Source: Temnopleurus reevesii
Taxonomy: Eukaryota; Echinodermata; Echinoidea; Temnopleuroida; Temnopleuridae
Direction: 5' to 3'
Assembly: GCA_036244855.1 (NCBI GenBank)
Contig: BQKZ01010259.1
Span: 1,677-16,073, forward strand
Length of the DNA: 14,397 nt
Below are positions 8,037 through 14,397 of this stretch, piece after piece. The notes under the pieces were generated by a model. It saw only the letters and a list, made by a program, of their open reading frames with translations, was not told the origin of the DNA and did no database searches. Every line of letters begins with the position of its first letter. Within the stretch, counting starts at the first letter, position 1. A program made the position numbers and the translations under genes.

Positions 8037-8191
8037 AGATCCAAATTGGGACAATACTGTAATGAATTATTCAGGATATCCCAATAGATTGCCATTTCCT
8101 TTCTATAAATGTGCCTAAAGATCCAAACTGGGACAATAATCTGAATTATTGAAGATATCCCAATAGATTGCTATTTCCTTTCTAATGTGCC
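8037..8191 (+). repeat. Tandem duplication, 82-bp unit, two copies
   Basis: AGATCCAAATTGGGACAATA at 8037 is repeated as AGATCCAAACTGGGACAATA at 8119. Both copies continue through GATATCCCAATAGATTGC and TTTCCTTTCTA to ATGTGCC. The second copy is shorter by several small deletions. Noncoding and of no known family. Confidence 0.85.
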
Positions 8192-8879
8192 ATATCATAA
8201 CTAAATTTCTTCTTGGCATTTATGACAAAGTTCAAATATGGATTCAGTATTGATAGCAATGAACTTTACCCGACATCGCATTCTATGATACATCATTTTA
8301 TGATACCAAGAGTGAATTTGGGTTGAAGCACATCACTGCCAAATAATGTTTTTCATCAGCTTCTAATGATTTCAAACTATTACTTTAGTAATGATTTTCA
8401 GAACTGGTGTCAACTGCATTGTCGTTCACCTATGCAATGGATATAAATTTTTCCAAATCCCAAACTGAACGTTATCTATGACTTATTTAGATGTCTTCAG
8501 CTCCACACATTCACACATTAATGTCCGGCTCTTCATCAACTTGTCATCTTGTAGATTGTAAATGGCAGAATTAAAAAGCAAAGTCATGTGTTTAGAATTG
8601 CGGTAAAAGCTTATAATATTCTTGCAAAAAGATAAATATGTAAGCTCTTCATGAAAGCATTGTATTACCATCACTTTGTCAGTTCCTGAACACATCAATA
8701 CATGTTATGAAGTTGTCATAATCAGATATTTTCACAATAAACCTTACATTATGCCATCATTAATTGCAGAGATAATGATCTGAAATGTTGTGATCAAATT
8801 GTGATGTTGATTTTTAGACTGCCGAGTGCTTCATACTCACCAGAATACAAATCCTGGACAAAAGACTACATATTTGGGC
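8192..8879. other. 3' flank of NDUFA9, nothing identified
   Basis: AT-rich DNA with no exon-like frame, strong inverted repeat or RNA gene that I can support. It lies downstream of the NDUFA9 poly(A) signal, so it is probably intergenic. Confidence 0.5.
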
Positions 8880-8899
8880 TCCTTTAACATCAATATCCA

Positions 8900-8905
8900 T
8901 TTATT
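8900..8905 (-). terminator. NDUFA9: NDUFA9 poly(A) signal AATAAA
   Basis: TTTATT on the plus strand reads AATAAA on the minus strand, 49 bases past the stop codon. Cleavage would be expected around 8880. That gives a short 3' UTR of roughly 75 bases. It is the only good hexamer near the stop on this strand. Confidence 0.7.
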
Positions 8906-8954
8906 TATCAACAAATTGTGTAATTCTTGCCAAAGACCTATAATTCAACCATCA

Positions 8955-9122
8955 TTATTTGACAACGACAGGCCCCTCTACCTCATCGATACCGAGATCG
9001 AAGTACCTATCGGAGCGATGCCGTCTGAGGCCACGGATGGCGGCGTATTCCACCGTCGTTGGATCGACGCCGAGATCCTCAAGGCCGGGTACGCCGGGGT
9101 TGATCACGTCGGTTGTGTGTTG
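8955..9122 (-). CDS. NDUFA9: NDUFA9, last coding exon
   Basis: This exon encodes the 55-residue C-terminus of the complex I accessory subunit NDUFA9. The minus-strand acceptor is a pyrimidine run ending TCTCTTCTCAG at 9123, and the exon opens QHTTDVINPG in phase 0. The family landmark PGLEDLGV follows, then a YAAIRGLRRHRSDRYFD stretch equivalent to the LRRHR-containing tail of animal NDUFA9. It ends EVEGPVVVK, with TAA at 8955-8957 and a second stop (TGA) directly after. The upstream exon ends at a clean phase-0 donor, so the junction reads MLEL-QHTT. NDUFA9 is a non-catalytic, SDR-like subunit on the matrix arm near its junction with the membrane arm and carries a bound NADPH in its N-terminal Rossmann fold, which lies outside this window. 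The exon is GC-richer than its surroundings. Confidence 0.95.
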   Translation of the reverse strand, partial: QHTTDVINPGVPGLEDLGVDPTTVEYAAIRGLRRHRSDRYFDLGIDEVEGPVVVK

Positions 9123-9401
9123 CTGAGAAGAGAGAGAAAGAGAGAAATGGTGATACTGAATGGACTCTATTTATGTAATAGTAATAATAATAATGATAAT
9201 GATTCTATATAGCGCTTATCACCTCTTCATATGAAGCCCCTAAGTGCTCTACAATTGCAGCATTATTACCCTGGCTTTAGCAGTGCAGCTATTAGGCATA
9301 TAAGCTTTTTCAAGGAATAAATTCCTACCAGGTACCCATTCATCTCACCTGGGTTGAATGCAGCACAATGTGGATGAATTTCTTGCTGAAGGAAATTAAA
9401 G

Positions 9402-9906
9402 CCCAAGTATAGTTTTGGTAAAGATGAAGAAATGTGAATTTTGGGGATGTTTATCATGACATGTAATTCTTATACACAAATTGAGACCATAGCACATTTT
9501 TTTACGAACTGATTCTTTTGAAAATTTGAATTTGACCGTTAAATCATTTTAGCGCCCTCTCTTGGTTATTTCATTATTTTGCTTGTTATTGAGCATATAC
9601 AAATTTATTTCCGAGATTTTACAATAGAATGATATAGAGATATACGCAAAAATCAAATACTGAAATTTTCATCCAATTCTGAGCATGGGAAGTTGTCCTT
9701 TATCAAGAAAGAAAATATTGAAATAGAGTGGTGAAGCACCACGCTATTTCAATTTGCACATTTTAGGTTATAGCTTTTCCCAAACTCGTTCATTTTTCAC
9801 ACTATCTTTTGTGCAATATGTTTATGATACTATATTTCATTTCATATAGATTTGAAGACAAAATCTGGCGATAAAAATATTCGCTTTTACCAAAACTGTA
9901 CTTGGG
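9402..9906. mobile_element. 505-bp non-autonomous DNA element nested in the SINE
   Basis: It begins CCCAAGTATAGTTTTGGTAA and ends TTACCAAAACTGTACTTGGG, which are inverted copies with one mismatch. The flanking octamers AATTAAAG and ATTTAATG agree at six of eight positions, suggesting a decayed 8-bp target duplication as made by hAT-type transposases. The interior is AT-rich, has no transposase frame and holds a strong hairpin at 9718-9752. Confidence 0.8.
9718..9752. other. Hairpin inside the nested element
   Basis: TTGAAATAGAGTGGTG and CACCACGCTATTTCAA pair over 16 positions with a single mismatch around a 3-base loop (AAG). It is more stable than expected for the AT-rich surroundings. Confidence 0.7.
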
Positions 9907-10000
9907 ATTTAATGCCACGGATGAGACTCGAACTATGGACCTCTTAAAGAAAGGCGAGAGTCAGAACCACTACACCACAATGCTTCCATATTGATTGATT

Positions 10001-10439
10001 AATTTTTATTTTCAAGGAGTGTAATTTGTATATTAAAAACCAAAATTTAAACTTTATCTGATATGATGTGAATTACTGGTGACGGAATTTCAAGCAAATT
10101 AACGGCTTGTTCAGGATCAAATTAGGCTCAGTACATCTTAATTAGGCTTTGTATATCTTACTATATGAACTTGTCTAGTTACAAGTTATTTTTTTAATAT
10201 ATCATAAGAAACAATCAGTTTTTAGAATTCAATATTTTGAAAACTAACCACCTTTTATTATCAGTCAACGTATATAGGGATTGATTTTATATGAACTTCA
10301 AACTAGCAAATTATTNGGGGGGGGGGGCTCAGATACCCTTTAGTATGGTAAGTTTAATGAATGGGTGGGATTTATCTGCCAGTGTGACTACCCAATCTGC
10401 TGGCACAATGCTATAGTATCATGCTTTCGCAAGTCCATT
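10001..10439. other. NDUFA9 intron, AT-rich, with an ambiguous base and a G run
   Basis: No exon or transposon end is recognisable. An undetermined base at 10316 precedes 11 G (10317-10327), probably a sequencing problem at a homopolymer. Confidence 0.6.
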
Positions 10440-10760
10440 CTGAACAACGCAGGCCGTTAAATTTCTGTTCTTGTGCAAAATGGAGAATCATCTGTCTTCC
10501 CCAAATCCAGGCCGGTTGTCTGGCGATCATGCGTCGTTGAGAAACGTACATCGCAAGATCGCGTGAGAAAAGATCTGTCAATCAGCGATCGCGTAACAAA
10601 GGCTTATTCATTGAACCGATCTCACTTGGGCTCTCACGTTCAGCAAACACAAGCAAATTGACAATTTAGGGTTTATGGAGAACGCGAGCGGAGAGAGGCA
10701 AGAACGGCCAATGCTGGCTGATTTTGTGCCGCTACGTTCGCATTGTTTGCATTGCGAAAG
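10440..10760. other. GC- and CpG-richer intronic patch of unknown origin
   Basis: Contains many CG dinucleotides (GATCGCGTGAG, CAGCGATCGCGTAAC, GAACGCGAGCGGAG) compared with its AT-rich neighbours. A 62-codon plus-strand frame (10473-10661) looks like a chance frame: it has no family resemblance and no splice sites. An old repeat or a CpG-containing regulatory segment are both possible; neither is shown. Confidence 0.35.
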
Positions 10761-10815
10761 TACACTAATAGGTCATAAAACACACAAGACACCAATACAC
10801 CACAGATAAACCTAC

Positions 10816-10978
10816 CAATTCCAGCATGTCCCGGGTCAGGAAGGGGTCAAAGGGTGAAAGTTCAAACCCGCTGGCAATGAGCTTGAGAATAGGCCTGGGT
10901 ACGGGATACCTGATGTACGGACGGCGCGTCACACGGTAGATGAAATCCACAAGGTCCGTCAGTCGATAGCCTTTGGGT
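10816..10978 (-). CDS. NDUFA9: NDUFA9, penultimate coding exon
   Basis: The 163-base exon lies between acceptor TTTCAACAG and donor GTAGGT. Its first base completes a glycine codon from the previous exon (ELT-G). It then encodes 54 residues: PKGYRLTDLVDFIYRVTRRP, a PVPRPILKLIASGFELSPFD segment, and PFLTRDMLEL. This is the conserved C-terminal region of animal NDUFA9, with the P-x-P-rich RYPVPRP stretch followed by the F-E-x-x-P-F-(D/E)-P and TRD landmarks. It is intact, with no stop or frameshift. The first 30 codons or so, with the acceptor, have been duplicated several times in tandem into the intron just upstream in gene orientation (11096-12600). Those copies lack the second half of the exon and its donor, so this is the functional version. 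Confidence 0.95.
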
Positions 10979-11095
10979 CTGTTGAAATAAAATCATAAGA
11001 ATTCAAATTAGGGTTATTCAACATACCCCCACCAAAATCCAATAAGACATCCCTATAATGGCTACATTTTGGATCTTGCTACATCGTTTTCTCAT

Positions 11096-11185
11096 ATAGG
11101 CTTATGTATAGGTTACTGGATGTACGGACGACGTGTCACACGATAGATGAAATCCACAAGGTCCGTCAGCCGATAACCTTTGGGT
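11096..11185 (-). pseudogene. NDUFA9 partial exon copy 1
   Basis: An acceptor TTTCAACAG precedes 23 codons that match the working exon through RRPYI. Every difference in the first 22 codons is silent (for example GGC/GGT, CGC/CGT). After that the copy reads Q then TAA. It has no donor site or second half of the exon. Confidence 0.85.
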
Positions 11186-11308
11186 CTGTTGAAAGAAAAT
11201 TTCAAATTCGGGTTATTGCACAGAATTGGTAATCCTAACCACTGAATAACACCGATAGGACTTCCCTATAATGGCTGAATTTTTTATCTTGCTAAATCGT
11301 TTACTCAT

Positions 11309-11398
11309 ATAGGCTTATGTATAGGTTACTGGATGTACGGACGACGTGTCACACAATAGATGAAATCCACAAGGTCCGTCAGCCGATAGCCTTTGGGT
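11309..11398 (-). pseudogene. NDUFA9 partial exon copy 2
   Basis: The acceptor is intact. The frame follows the working exon with one amino-acid change (Arg to Cys in YRV) up to the same Q-TAA ending as copy 1. Copies 1 and 2 share diagnostic bases (GGATGTACGGACGACGTGT), so one arose from the other. Confidence 0.85.
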
Positions 11399-11529
11399 CT
11401 GTTGAAATAGAATAAAAAGAATTCAAAATAGGGTTATTGCACAGAATTGGTAGTCCTAACCCCCGAATAACACTGATAGGACCTTCCAAAAATGGCTGAA
11501 TATTTTATCTTGCTAAATCGTTGACTCAT

Positions 11530-11619
11530 ATAGGCCTGGGTACGGGATACCTGATGTACGGACGGCGCGTTACACGGTAGATGAAATCCAGAAGGTCCGT
11601 TAGCCGATAGCCTTTAGGT
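11530..11619 (-). pseudogene. NDUFA9 partial exon copy 3, still an open frame
   Basis: Behind an intact acceptor, 30 codons remain open from PKGYRLTDLL to YPVPRPI, then TGA (11526-11528). Only one residue differs from the working exon (Val to Leu); the other changes are silent. It is nearer the working exon in sequence than copies 1 and 2 although it is further away. If spliced in, it would end the protein early, without the LTRD and LEDLG segments. No donor follows. Confidence 0.85.
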
Positions 11620-11740
11620 CTGTTGAAATAGAATTAAATGAACTCAAATGAGGGTGATTCCACAGATTTGGTACTCCTACACTAAATGGACTTTTCTAAA
11701 AATGGCAGAAATTCTGGATCGTGCAAAGTCGTTGACTCAC

Positions 11741-11831
11741 ATCGCATTGGGTACAGGATACTGGATATATATCATGCTGGGTTATATGGTAGACAAAATC
11801 TACAAGGTCCGTCAGCCCATAGCCTTTAGGT
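11741..11831 (-). pseudogene. NDUFA9 partial exon copy 4 (decayed)
   Basis: It is recognisable by PKGYGLTDLVDF behind a TTTAAACAG acceptor, then amino-acid changes accumulate (YHITQHD). More distant copies, near 11963-12050, 12131-12160, 12297-12385 and 12517-12595, keep the acceptor AG but little coding similarity. Confidence 0.75.
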
Positions 11832-12445
11832 CTGTTTAAATAAAATCAAATGAACTCAAATTAGGGTAATGGTATTCCTACGCCACCCCAGAAAAATCCA
11901 ACACCAATGAGACATTCCTAAAAATAGCTGAGTTTTGGATTAATGAGAGGTCGTTGACTCATATTTAGACTTGGGGACAGGATACTAAATGCAGGGGCAG
12001 CACACGCCACAATGTAGATAAAATCTACAAGGTATGTCAAAGGGTCTGTTGAAGTAAAATCAAATGAACTCAAATTATGGTTGATGCACAGAATTAGTAG
12101 CCCTAATCCCTCACAATAGGACCTTCTTACAAAGTCCATTAGCCAATAGCCTTGAGGTCTGTTGAAATAAAATAAAATGAACTCAAATTAGGGTTATTCC
12201 ACAGAATTAGTAGTCCAAACCCCATCCCTAATTAAACACCAATAAGACATCCTTAAAAATAGCTGAATTTTGAATTTTGCTAATTCGCTGACTCATATAG
12301 GCTTTGGTATAGGATACAGATGCAGGGAAGAAGGGTCACATTGTAGATAAAATTTACAACGTCTGTCTGCCGATAACCTTTAGTTCTGATGAAAAAATTG
12401 AAATGATTCAATTGAAATTAATTTCATATATTTGGTAGTCCAATG

Positions 12446-12457
12446 CCCCCCCCCCCC
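12446..12457 (+). repeat. Poly(C) expansion in array unit at 12297
   Basis: Run of 12 C at the place where the other units have CCCC or CCCCC after the GGTAGTCC block. Confidence 0.8.
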
Positions 12458-12651
12458 TCACTAATAGGACCTTCCAAAAATGGCTGAATTTGGGATCATG
12501 CAAAATCGTTGACTATATAGGATTGGAGGCAGGATACAAAATGCAGGGACGGCACATCGCACAAGAGATAAAATTGTCAGCCTGTTGGTCTGTCAAAATA
12601 TATCAATTCAAATTAGTTTTTTTTTTTCTCCACAGAATTGTTATTCCTAAG

Positions 12652-12676
12652 CCCCCCCCCCCCCCCCCCCCCCCCC
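12652..12676 (+). repeat. Poly(C) expansion in the outermost array unit
   Basis: Run of 25 C at the equivalent position of the neighbouring unit. Homopolymers this long are prone to sequencing error, so the exact length is doubtful. Confidence 0.8.
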
Positions 12677-12730
12677 GGCAACTGTAGACAAGTCTTTGGA
12701 CATTCTAATGAGTGAAAAAGCCAAATCATG

Positions 12731-12792
12731 GTTGCAAAATTCGCAAAAATAAAACCCCCTCAAAATTTTCAGCTTAAACGTAAATTTGAAGG
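12731..12792. mobile_element. Partial copy of the TACTGTA MITE family
   Basis: GCAAAATTCGCAAAAATAAA, then CCTCAAAATTTTCAGCTTAA, resembles the right-hand part of the elements at 814-967 and 6193-6394. The terminal TACAGTA is mutated. Only one end is present. Confidence 0.45.
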
Positions 12793-12804
12793 GGACATGC
12801 TTAC

Positions 12805-12881
12805 CCTGTTAGTTCATAGATCTTTCCATCCGCATCTTTTTCCCTTATGATTGACAGAAGGGCTTGGGCTACATCAGCAAC
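12805..12881 (-). CDS. NDUFA9: NDUFA9, coding exon (third from the 3' end)
   Basis: The 77-base exon has acceptor TTCAACAG and donor GTAAGC. It encodes VADVAQALLSIIREKDADGK then IYELT, plus two bases (GG) of a glycine codon completed by the next exon. V-x-D-V-A and D-x-D/N-G-K are the family landmarks of the segment following the SDR-like domain of NDUFA9. It starts in phase 0, so the upstream junction reads KRPVY-VADV. The frame is intact. The intron on its downstream side (10979-12804) is the one filled by the partial-exon array. Confidence 0.94.
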
Positions 12882-12988
12882 CTGTTGAATTCAAAACAAA
12901 AGGAATAATCGGAATATAAAGATTCATTTGAATTCTCTCTACTGATGATAGGCGATGTCAAATGATATCTAACAATACAGTCGATGTC

Positions 12989-13169
12989 TATGGGGGTGTT
13001 GCTCAAAACTTGCAATTGATCGCAAGTTGCAGTTAATCGGAACAGGCCAAGCACAATCATTGTTTCACGCGCGTTTTATTAAATGCACATACCGTGCGCG
13101 AATAAAAACGCGCGTAACAATTGGCAAAGTTGCAGTTGATTTGCAGTTGATTTTGAGCAACATCCCCTA
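12989..13169. mobile_element. MITE with GGGGGTGTTGCTCAAAA terminal inverted repeats, copy 2
   Basis: The left end TA-TGGGGGTGTTGCTCAAAA and right end TTTTGAGCAACATCCCC-TA are an inverted pair with few mismatches. The interior matches the 6671 copy (GATCGCAAGTTGCAGTT, TCATTGTTTCACGCGCGT). Near the right end, GTTGATTTGCA is duplicated in tandem. It sits in an NDUFA9 intron. Confidence 0.85.
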
Positions 13170-13747
13170 ACTCTAGTAGTTGGGCGAGTGACTGCTCATG
13201 CTATGTCTATCATTTTGAAAAGTTTCTGGAAATATTCTAAATGAAGTGTAAAACAATGTGGTTTCTTGATCTAAATCCTGGCCAAAATATTTCAAACACA
13301 ATGTGCGTGATCATGGTAATCATGATATCTGATGATATCACTATATATTGGTTATACGTGATAATGAAGATCAGTCTAGTTCACAAAAGGAATGCTTTTC
13401 CCTCCTTGCAAAAAAAAAAAAATATGTAAACACTGTCACTGATCCATACATGTTTCCAATAATAAAAAGAAATATGTCTGTATAAATCATGAATTTTGCA
13501 CCATTAATACAAACAAATTCTGGTTGGTAGTGCACCCATGATGTCATCAAATTGGCAACATATCTGAAATTTTTCACTAATTTGCTCATTCTTACAAAAC
13601 TTTGAAACTTCACTATTTTTTTTATAACTTGTCTGATTTTCTTCAAACATTTTTGTTCTGCTCACCAAATTTTTTCTGGTCCTGTTAAAAAAAAAAATCA
13701 TCTTCGGGGTAGACTCTTTTTTTTTTTAAATGTTCTGTTTTACTTAC
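13170..13747. other. NDUFA9 intron remainder
   Basis: AT-rich with several A and T homopolymers. Open minus-strand frames here (13371-13701) are rich in F, K and N, overlap one another and lack splice-bounded exon features. I do not call them genes. Confidence 0.5.
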
Positions 13748-13815
13748 ATATACTGGTCTCTTCACGACTCTCTTTGCTGATGGGAAGAGAGGAACACCAC
13801 CAAAGAATCTTTGAT
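13748..13815 (-). CDS. NDUFA9: NDUFA9, coding exon (fourth from the 3' end)
   Basis: This 68-base exon has acceptor TTTTTTACAG, preceded by a long T run, and the strong donor GTAAGT. Its first two bases (AT) complete an asparagine codon begun in the upstream exon, giving FA-N-QRFFGG across the junction. It then encodes QRFFGGVPLFPSAKRVVKRP followed by VY. The R-F-x-G-x-P-L-F and V-x-K-(Q/R)-P-V-Y-V-x-D-V patterns are those of animal NDUFA9. It ends in phase 0. Confidence 0.94.
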
Positions 13816-13871
13816 CTGTAAAAAAAAAAAAGGGAAAAAAAGATGAGATTTATAGATAATTTATTTCAAGC

Positions 13872-14007
13872 TTAGGCCCCAGTCACATAGAAGCCTGGAA
13901 GCAACACCATTCAACATGACTCTTTTTTTGGAGGCAGTTAACTGTGAATGAACAAAGAGTAATGTTCAATCATGTTGCTTCTGAGTCTCCACGTGACTGG
14001 GGCTTAA
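13872..14007. mobile_element. 136-bp MITE with ~54-bp terminal inverted repeats
   Basis: The left end TTAGGCCCCAGTCACATAG and right end CACGTGACTGGGGCTTAA are inverted. The match continues inward through AAGCAACA-x-x-ATT-x-AACAT to ACTCTTT for about 54 bases, with roughly a dozen mismatches. TTAA at the right and TTAG at the left would fit a piggyBac-type TTAA target site, but other families are possible. No coding sequence. It lies within an NDUFA9 intron. Confidence 0.78.
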
Positions 14008-14351
14008 CATCAACCATTTATAGACAGCTACTGCTCATTGTGAGAAGGAAAAAAAGCCAGATAGAGACAAGACAAATTTATATCCAATTATTTCATTGTA
14101 ATTAGTACGAAATACATGTAATTGTAATCGTTATATCAATTTCATTCAAACCGTTTGAATATCCGTTTGTACTTTAACCATTAAATACATGTACCTTAAG
14201 TACTTAAAGCCCAACATCAAGGTGAATCAATGTAAATAAAGTACATATGAATAATATTACCTTCATGTACTCTTGTGCTATATGCAATAATGTCTACAGA
14301 TTTGATTCACAATCATAGTACCAACTATGTATATTCATTGATCCAACTTAC

Positions 14352-14397
14352 TAGCAAAATGGTTGAAGAATCTATCCTCACGGCCAAACATCTGAGC
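14352..14397 (-). CDS. NDUFA9: NDUFA9, partial exon at the window edge
   Basis: The last 46 bases of an exon whose start lies beyond the window. It encodes AQMFGREDRFFNHFA plus one base of an asparagine codon, ending at the donor GTAAGT. M-F-G-R-E-D-R-F is a strongly conserved NDUFA9 block that marks the end of the SDR-like N-terminal portion. The N-terminal half of the protein, with the mitochondrial targeting signal and the Rossmann glycine motif, must lie to the right of 14397. Confidence 0.93.

Larger units (their letters stand above)
9177..10000 (-). mobile_element. tRNA-derived SINE, split by a later insertion
   Basis: Read on the minus strand, the head near 9990 carries a polymerase III A box (TGGTGTAGTGGTTC, 9964-9977) and, 29 bases on, a B box (AGTTCGAGTCTC, 9923-9934). 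A body and then an AGCGCTATATAGAATC block with an ATT-rich tail (9177-9205) follow. Those are the head, body and tail of a tRNA-related SINE. The body is interrupted between 9402 and 9906 by a separate inverted-repeat element. Without it, the SINE is about 320 bases. It lies in the last NDUFA9 intron, in the same orientation as the gene. Confidence 0.75.
10889..12720 (-). repeat. Tandem array of ~210-bp units made from an NDUFA9 exon-intron junction
   Basis: Units start at about 10889, 11096, 11309, 11530, 11741, 11963, 12125 (partial), 12297 and 12517. On the minus strand each has about 150 bases of intron (including a TTGGTAGTCCTAACCCC-like block), the acceptor, and about 90 bases of exon. 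The first unit overlaps the working exon. Homology breaks inside that exon right after AGGCCTAT, so the duplication breakpoint was within coding sequence. Copies decay with distance from the real exon. All keep AG at the acceptor position. The partial unit near 12125 has lost its exon 3' portion. Confidence 0.9.

Noticed and set aside
8826..9212. 128-codon plus-strand open frame
   Set aside because: It is the antisense shadow of the last NDUFA9 exon. The minus-strand reading has family motifs, a splice acceptor and a proper stop.
9923..9995. Functional tRNA gene
   Set aside because: A and B boxes are present, but the acceptor stem does not pair and the sequence continues into a SINE body with an ATT tail.
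13371..13701. Overlapping minus-strand open frames in an NDUFA9 intron
   Set aside because: They fall within the intron between two well-supported exons, are AT-driven in composition and have no homology I can recognise.

Overview
This window is animal nuclear DNA: AT-rich, intron-bearing, and dense with short terminal-inverted-repeat elements. The mix of small palindromic DNA elements (TACTGTA-ended, GGGGGTGTTGCTC-ended, GTTTCACC-ended) and a tRNA-headed SINE suggests a marine invertebrate deuterostome, most likely a sea-urchin-like echinoderm. The taxon is an inference from repeat style and was not tested.

One protein-coding gene is secure. The 3' half of NDUFA9 (mitochondrial complex I, 39 kDa-type accessory subunit) lies on the minus strand from 14397 down to about 8900. 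Five coding exons (14352-14397 cut by the window edge, 13748-13815, 12805-12881, 10816-10978, 8955-9122) join in frame at GT/AG junctions and encode the C-terminal 173 residues. A poly(A) signal at 8900-8905 ends the transcript. Its introns hold several mobile elements. The largest intron also holds a tandem array of about 210-bp units, each carrying a decayed copy of the 5' part of the exon at 10816-10978 together with its splice acceptor.

Region by region: 1-400 is a 5'-truncated non-LTR retrotransposon reverse-transcriptase fragment on the minus strand. 454-531 is a weak candidate terminal exon on the plus strand. 814-2080 is a cluster of MITE-like elements. 2381-6135 is a striking composite: five copies of a roughly 90-bp dispersed repeat, in both orientations, bracket five near-identical units of a 644-bp tandem repeat (2672-5764) full of perfect hairpins. 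6193-6839 holds two more MITEs. 6965-7870 is a 900-bp pyrimidine tract. 8037-8191 is an 82-bp duplication. 8192-8870 is featureless 3' flank of NDUFA9.

The two observations most worth following are the 644-bp hairpin-rich satellite inside an inverted-repeat frame, and the partial-exon tandem array in NDUFA9, every copy of which keeps an acceptor AG. One copy is still an almost unchanged reading frame that would give a truncated alternative C-terminus.
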